From: Candidatus Methanomethylophilaceae archaeon
GTDB taxonomy: Archaea > Thermoplasmatota > Thermoplasmata > Methanomassiliicoccales > Methanomethylophilaceae
DNA: 64,000 nt
Assembly (NCBI GenBank): GCA_016297775.1
Contig: JAEDGA010000003.1
Span: 1 to 64,000, forward strand
Direction: 5' to 3'
Below the pieces are notes generated by a model. It was not told the origin of the DNA. It searched no databases and saw only the letters and a list, made by a program, of their open reading frames with translations. The translations under genes and the position numbers were made by a program. Shown one piece after another: positions 60,145 through 64,000 of the stretch (its first letter is position 1; the number at the start of each line of letters is the position of its first letter).

Positions 60145-60606
60145 TCATCTCTTGCGGAACGCCTTCATCGGGGAGCCGCAGATGGGACATTCCTGGCTGC
60201 GTTCCTTGTACCACTTCTTGCAGCCTATGCACTGGTAGTTCCACTTCTCCACTTTCTTTATACCCTTGGTACCGACCGAACGGTTCGGTATGCCCATGAC
60301 AGTACATACGTTCAATATGGAAAAGTCGTCCGAGAGCACGGTACCGTCCACATCCAGCGCGAGAGCGATGACGGTCATATCCACGGGGGACAGACGTCCC
60401 AGATCTCCGGTCCTTCTGGCACATTCCTCTACCTTATGTAAGGATTCGTCGGAACAGTCCGATGTACGGAGCATATCCCCCCAAAGGTCCAGACGCGGGT
60501 CATTGTATCTTCTGAGTTCCTTCACGACTCCCGTGGGGCAGACGGAATCCTCTTCGGGAAGGTTCTCCATTGAGAACAATGCGGAACTGTCCAATACAAG
60601 GGTCAT
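60145..60606 (-). CDS. nob1: Nob1-like PIN-domain endoribonuclease
   Basis: This 153-residue protein has a PIN domain with catalytic acids in LVLDSSALFSMENLPEED (residues 3-20), in LSPVDMTVIALALDV and in VLSDDFSI, followed by a C-terminal zinc ribbon (YQCIGCKKWY and CPICGSPM). In archaea Nob1 trims the 3' end of 16S rRNA during small-subunit maturation. The length is typical of the archaeal form. Confidence 0.94.
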   Translation of the reverse strand: MTLVLDSSALFSMENLPEEDSVCPTGVVKELRRYNDPRLDLWGDMLRTSDCSDESLHKVEECARRTGDLGRLSPVDMTVIALALDVDGTVLSDDFSILNVCTVMGIPNRSVGTKGIKKVEKWNYQCIGCKKWYKERSQECPICGSPMKAFRKR

Positions 60607-60704
60607 GTCCGGACATCCCTATCCATATAGATAATTGCACTGTCCACATCGCACCGGGGGATGTGCCAGAAAAATCTTTTATCGTGTTATACAATCCCGC
60701 ATGC

Positions 60705-60995
60705 ATGGCAGATATCATTGTCGATGATGACGTTAGACAGATGATCCTCGATGCCAAGCAGGATTATCGTGTCTGTACCGCTTGCAGAGGTCCCGCCCTC
60801 GTACCCATCACGGTCAAACCCGCAAAACCCAGCGATATCATCATCCCGATAGGTGACTACAAGCTCTACATCTCCATCGTCCAGTCCGAATATGTGTCCA
60901 GGGTATCCATGGACATGCTCTATTCGGAGAATGACATATACTCCTGTCCCGCACTGTCCACACTTCGCAGCATGGGATGGATCGACAAGAAGTGA
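60705..60995 (+). CDS. Small cysteine-containing protein of unknown function
   Basis: This 96-residue protein has a CTAC motif near residue 23 and a further Cys in IYSCPALSTLRSMGW. The middle is a beta-rich segment (DIIIPIGDYKLYISIVQSEYVS). I do not recognise the family, though the composition suggests metal or Fe-S binding. The ATG at 60705 lies about 27 bases after a TTTTAT element, so it may be leaderless; an earlier in-frame start would run into the divergent nob1 promoter region. It is convergent with the ThiI-like gene, with five bases between stops. Confidence 0.7.
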   Translation: MADIIVDDDVRQMILDAKQDYRVCTACRGPALVPITVKPAKPSDIIIPIGDYKLYISIVQSEYVSRVSMDMLYSENDIYSCPALSTLRSMGWIDKK

Positions 60996-61000
60996 TGGTA

Positions 61001-61624
61001 TCAAACGCGGACGGCACCGTCTGCCGATTCCGCGACCATCCTGTCGAAATCCAACTTCGACTGATTCGCCAACACCTTCTCGGTACTGGCTTCCGTGACC
61101 GGTTTCAGAGGGACCGCCTTGCATCCCCCGGTCTGTATGATGGAGAGGTCGAACGTACCGATCCTCTTCGCTATGTCTATGATCTCCTCTTTGTCGAGAC
61201 CTATGAGCGGCCTTACGATGGGGTAATCCAACATGTTCTGCTCCGCCCTTATGTTGCGGAGGGTCTGTGATGCCACCTGTCCCAGGGAATCCCCCATGAT
61301 TATGCCGTCACATCCGTGATTCTCCGCGAAACGCTTGGCGACGCTCTGCATGACCCTTTTGCACATCACGCACTGGTATCCTTGGTCGCAGTTCTTCTTG
61401 ATCGCAAGCTGATTGGGGCCGTGCTTTGCGATATACAACGGAAGCTCTTTGCCTGTGACCTCGGAGAGGCGTGCGGCGATCTTCCTGACCTTGTCGATCT
61501 CCTTCGGATCGCCGAACTCCCCGTTGTCCATGTGAAGCAACATGACATCCGCTCCCACGTGTGCCATCATGTATGCGGCCACCGGTGAATCGATACCGCC
61601 GGACAGCAGGGTCACGAATCTCAT
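61001..61624 (-). CDS. ThiI-like PP-loop protein lacking the THUMP domain
   Basis: This 207-residue protein has the ATP-pyrophosphatase loop LLSGGIDSPVAAYMM (residues 6-20), the Cys pair CVMC near 82 and GDSLGQVASQT, all typical of the C-terminal domain of ThiI, which makes 4-thiouridine in tRNA. The N-terminal ferredoxin-like and THUMP domains are missing. The RNA-binding function could be supplied by a partner. The ATG at 61624 is chosen over a start inside the Csl4 gene. It is the last gene of a METTL5-Csl4-ThiI unit. Confidence 0.85.
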   Translation of the reverse strand: MRFVTLLSGGIDSPVAAYMMAHVGADVMLLHMDNGEFGDPKEIDKVRKIAARLSEVTGKELPLYIAKHGPNQLAIKKNCDQGYQCVMCKRVMQSVAKRFAENHGCDGIIMGDSLGQVASQTLRNIRAEQNMLDYPIVRPLIGLDKEEIIDIAKRIGTFDLSIIQTGGCKAVPLKPVTEASTEKVLANQSKLDFDRMVAESADGAVRV

Positions 61625-61641
61625 GTCCTTCACTTCCCGAT

Positions 61642-62202
61642 TCAGAAGATTACGTCCCCGTAATCGTCGGCAAGCTTCCTGGGGGAGGGTTTCTCGCACT
61701 TCTCGCAGTAGAGGCCGTTACCCTTCTTGACAAGCTCGGTCTTGCAGGTACCGCAGAGGGATCTGATGACCCCGAGGTGCGCATCCTTGGTGGAGAGCTG
61801 GAGGGACGGTGATACTCCGGTGACGATCGCTCTGATGCGATCTCCCTTCCTGAGCTCTCTGGATACATCATCCGTGTAATCGGGGGAGATCTTGGATACG
61901 TGGATGGTAGCGTAGGTCTCTCCTCCGAGTCCTCTCTCGGTCCCCTCCTTGGCGACGACATCTGCGGTCGCCATGGTCTTCCTGATGTCTGCGACCACCG
62001 CGTATACGACGTCCCCGACCTTCAGGATGTTGGGCGGGTTGGGGGATATGACCCTTGCGGTACATTCCTCGTCATTGAGTTCGAGAGTACCGATCTGTGA
62101 TGCGTAGATCTTTCCGTCCTTAGCGAACGTACCTTCGGATGCGAGGTATTCCTCCTCTACTGCGACCTCGTCTCCGGGAAAAACTTCGACTTTGTTAGAC
62201 AT
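61642..62202 (-). CDS. csl4: Exosome subunit Csl4
   Basis: This 186-residue RNA-binding cap subunit of the archaeal exosome has an N-terminal domain (FPGDEVAVEEEYLASEGTF), a central S1 domain (ILKVGDVVYAVVADIRKTMATADVV) and a C-terminal zinc ribbon (CGTCKTELVKKGNGLYCEKCEKP). It recruits RNA and DnaG to the exosome. The start is seven bases after the METTL5-like gene stop, so the two are co-transcribed. Confidence 0.95.
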   Translation of the reverse strand: MSNKVEVFPGDEVAVEEEYLASEGTFAKDGKIYASQIGTLELNDEECTARVISPNPPNILKVGDVVYAVVADIRKTMATADVVAKEGTERGLGGETYATIHVSKISPDYTDDVSRELRKGDRIRAIVTGVSPSLQLSTKDAHLGVIRSLCGTCKTELVKKGNGLYCEKCEKPSPRKLADDYGDVIF

Positions 62203-62209
62203 TCTATAA

Positions 62210-62803
62210 TCACCTTATGTTGATCGCCACGATATCAACGGATTTCTTCGTCTTCGTATGGAATGAGAATGTATGAGGGATATCGTACTTATAGATTCTA
62301 TGACCCACTATCGAGCGGGATGATGCTTCCGTTTCCTCTCTGAGATAGTCCAAAGTGCATGCCATGTGTATGGAATACACCGAATCCGCCATCTCCATGG
62401 CCTTTCTCAGGAACGGCCGGTCCGCATGTTTCTTCTGGGACCCGAATGGCGGGTTCATCAGGACGGTATCGCATCTTCCTTCCACTTTTGATATGTCGGA
62501 TAATACGAAATCCACCTCACAACCGAGATCGGCGGCGTTCATCCTTGCGACATCTATGGCATCCGCATCGACATCATATGCTTTGACGGACGATGCCCCA
62601 AGAAGTGCCGCACCGATCGCGAAGATACCTGTCCCGCATCCGAGGTCCACCACATCCTTTCCTGCGATGTCACCGTTGGCGTAGGCCTCGAAGAGTATGT
62701 CCGTGGCTATGGACGAATTGGTGGGATATTGTTCCAATCCCACCTTGGGCTCTTTGAAGGGGGCCAGGCCCTGGAGTCTAATCTCCAGATCTTTCTTCTT
62801 CAC
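62210..62803 (-). CDS. METTL5-like N6-adenine RNA methyltransferase
   Basis: This 197-residue Rossmann-fold enzyme has the SAM motif VVDLGCGTGIFAIGAALLGA near residue 50 and the catalytic NPPFG in LMNPPFGSQKKHAD near 116. The preceding LEQYPTNSSIA is a hallmark of the METTL5 group, which methylates adenine in small-subunit rRNA. The GTG at 62803 is about 25 bases after a TATA box (around 62827) with no ribosome site, so it is probably leaderless. Confidence 0.88.
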   Translation of the reverse strand: MKKKDLEIRLQGLAPFKEPKVGLEQYPTNSSIATDILFEAYANGDIAGKDVVDLGCGTGIFAIGAALLGASSVKAYDVDADAIDVARMNAADLGCEVDFVLSDISKVEGRCDTVLMNPPFGSQKKHADRPFLRKAMEMADSVYSIHMACTLDYLREETEASSRSIVGHRIYKYDIPHTFSFHTKTKKSVDIVAINIR

Positions 62804-62821
62804 GTTTCGAACTAGATTCTA

Positions 62822-62837
62822 CCTGTATTTAAACAGG
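62822..62837 (-). promoter_or_regulatory. TATA box within an inverted repeat (METTL5-Csl4-ThiI promoter)
   Basis: CCTGT (62822-62826) and ACAGG (62833-62837) flank the ATTTAA core of the promoter. A symmetric protein site wrapped around the TATA element would block TBP binding. Confidence 0.4.
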
Positions 62838-62848
62838 CGGACATACCT

Positions 62849-63940
62849 TCATTCGAAGAAGAAATGGGACGGGGACTCCGGTTTGGGCATGAAGCATTTC
62901 TCCCCTGTCCTGATCAGTTCCACGGGATAATTGCCGGATACCGTGTCGACGATGTTCCTCATGACCTCCTCCAGTTTTTTGGGAGGGGAGATGACCCTTG
63001 CGTTGAGTACGAGCCTTCCCGGGGATTTCATGAACCTGGATCCTTCGATGCCGTCCACCTGCATCTCCTTCTGTACTAGGGACATCTTGCATGCCGCATC
63101 CTCGGATTCCAGCATGACCTTCACGTGAACGATGGAATCCGCTCCGTACTCGGCAGCCACGGCCTTCATCATATCCGTGGAGATGGAGTACATGTCCAGG
63201 TCATCGGTGGGCTTGATGTCGTACGTACCGGAATACCAGCCGAGCTTCGCCTTCTCGAATGCGAAACCTCTGTTGTCCTCCGCAAGCGGGGCCTTCATGC
63301 TCATCTCGTCGGAGAGGATCATGTCCACGATCTCGGAGATGTTCCTGAGATCCTTGGAGGAGGTCTCGATCATCCTGCATCCCGGGAGGATGGAATCGAT
63401 CTTCGCTCTCACGGCATCTATGGTGTCGCGCCCGACCAGGTCTGTCTTCGTGAGGATGATGATCTCGGCGTCGCGTATCTGATGTTCCGGGATCAGGTCA
63501 ACGGTATCTACGGTGCGTTCCTTGTCCTTGGACAGGAATCCCAACGCCCTCACGCAGTCCACCACAACGCAGAAGGGTGCCACGCTGAACTCGTCGGGGT
63601 ACATCGTCCTCATGGGCGATACGACACTGCTCATGAGGTTGGTGGAGGAACCTATCGGTTCGGCGATGATGATGTCGGGCTTGCCGCTAGTAACCAATGT
63701 TCTGGCACTGGAAACGAACTCGTCGAAGTTCTTGCAGAAGCATCCTCCCATGATCTCCCTGGTGTCGAATCCGGCATCCTTGGAGTATTCCGTGTCAACC
63801 AGGACATCGCCCTGATCGTTGGTGATGATGGCAACGGATTTGTCACGATCCGTTTTGAGGGTCCTTGCAAGATTGACGGCCAGTGTGGTCTTTCCCGCTC
63901 CGAGGTATCCTCCGAGCACCAGCATCCTAGTTGACGACAT
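62849..63940 (-). CDS. CobW/COG0523-family GTPase
   Basis: This 363-residue protein of the G3E family has Walker A LGGYLGAGKTTLAVNLA (about residues 8-24), the metal-binding Cys motif GGCFCKNFDE in place of the usual GCVCC, and the nucleotide motif LTKTDLVG. The C-terminal 170 residues are specific to this group. Family members deliver metals to metalloenzymes or help cobalamin synthesis. The ATG at 63940 is chosen because an A/T-rich AAATATCG element lies about 25 bases before it; a GTG at 63979 is possible. The metal cannot be named. Confidence 0.85.
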   Translation of the reverse strand: MSSTRMLVLGGYLGAGKTTLAVNLARTLKTDRDKSVAIITNDQGDVLVDTEYSKDAGFDTREIMGGCFCKNFDEFVSSARTLVTSGKPDIIIAEPIGSSTNLMSSVVSPMRTMYPDEFSVAPFCVVVDCVRALGFLSKDKERTVDTVDLIPEHQIRDAEIIILTKTDLVGRDTIDAVRAKIDSILPGCRMIETSSKDLRNISEIVDMILSDEMSMKAPLAEDNRGFAFEKAKLGWYSGTYDIKPTDDLDMYSISTDMMKAVAAEYGADSIVHVKVMLESEDAACKMSLVQKEMQVDGIEGSRFMKSPGRLVLNARVISPPKKLEEVMRNIVDTVSGNYPVELIRTGEKCFMPKPESPSHFFFE

Positions 63941-64000
63941 GAGTTTAGAATCGAATAATCGATATTTACCTTTCACCACTGAAGGATCATTCGATGGTGA
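63941..64000. other. Right edge of the window
   Basis: It contains the A/T-rich promoter-like stretch of the CobW-family gene. Nothing else can be supported before the window ends. Confidence 0.4.

Noticed and set aside
1..64000. CRISPR arrays, insertion sequences, prophage or rRNA genes
   Set aside because: No regularly spaced repeats, transposase, integrase, phage structural gene or rRNA sequence was seen.

Overview
The window comes from an archaeal methanogen, most likely a member of the Methanomassiliicoccales (Thermoplasmata). The clues are an Fpo-like complex operon (fpoABCDHIJJKLMN) with no fpoF or fpoO after it, methanogenesis marker protein 11, archaeal lipid genes (CDP-archaeol synthase, prenyl synthase, two geranylgeranyl reductases), archaeal information genes (XPD, TFS, PCNA, Nop5, aIF5A, Csl4, Nob1, LSm, Taw2), a bacterial-type FolD, and almost no TAG stop codons. 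I annotate 67 protein genes and one tRNA; 56 genes stop with TGA, 10 with TAA and one with TAG. Genes are densely packed and the longest gene-free stretch is about 180 bases. No rRNA, CRISPR array, insertion sequence or prophage was seen.

Layout. 0.2-5.2 kb: serine synthesis (aminotransferase, SerA), a small conserved protein and the XPD helicase. 5.1-9.4 kb: a GT87-like/GtrA pair on the minus strand, then carS, pyrE, a family 4 uracil-DNA glycosylase and a HAD phosphatase. 9.5-14.5 kb: the condensin operon smc-scpA-scpB behind a structured leader. 14.6-18.1 kb: LSm, a Na/Pi transporter and a GlmM-type mutase. 18.2-23.2 kb (minus): larC, mtnA, class II aldolase, nop5, aIF5A and speB. 23.2-28 kb: an HTH regulator, riboflavin-pathway reductase, rtcA, tRNA-Val, nadC and a beta-CASP nuclease. 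28.1-34.7 kb: a membrane protein, TFS, PCNA, split transketolase, transaldolase, a flavin reductase and Taw2. 34.7-41.4 kb: a cysteine-rich unknown protein, RNase III, then ribose-1,5-bisphosphate isomerase, form III RuBisCO and AMP phosphorylase, and a polysaccharide deacetylase. 41.4-47.3 kb: folD, kptA, marker 11, uppS, a B12/radical SAM protein and proC. 47.5-57.9 kb: the fpo operon. 58-64 kb: prenyl synthase, geranylgeranyl reductase, Nob1, a small Cys protein, a ThiI-like protein, Csl4, a METTL5-like methyltransferase and a CobW-family GTPase.

How the genes work together. Fpo subunits form a proton- or sodium-pumping membrane complex, here with an enlarged FpoI carrying four [4Fe-4S] motifs. 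AMP phosphorylase, R15P isomerase and RuBisCO form a complete nucleoside-salvage route to 3-phosphoglycerate, and MtnA plus the aldolase form a second sugar-phosphate salvage module. Split transketolase and transaldolase supply pentoses. aIF5A and agmatinase share an operon, which fits polyamine-dependent hypusination.

The observations most worth checking are: TGA stop codons sitting at the centre of perfect inverted repeats at several transcription-unit ends; the smc leader, whose SD-sequestering hairpin competes with another pairing; the four-cluster FpoI; the single TAG-terminated gene; and many TATA boxes placed for leaderless transcription.
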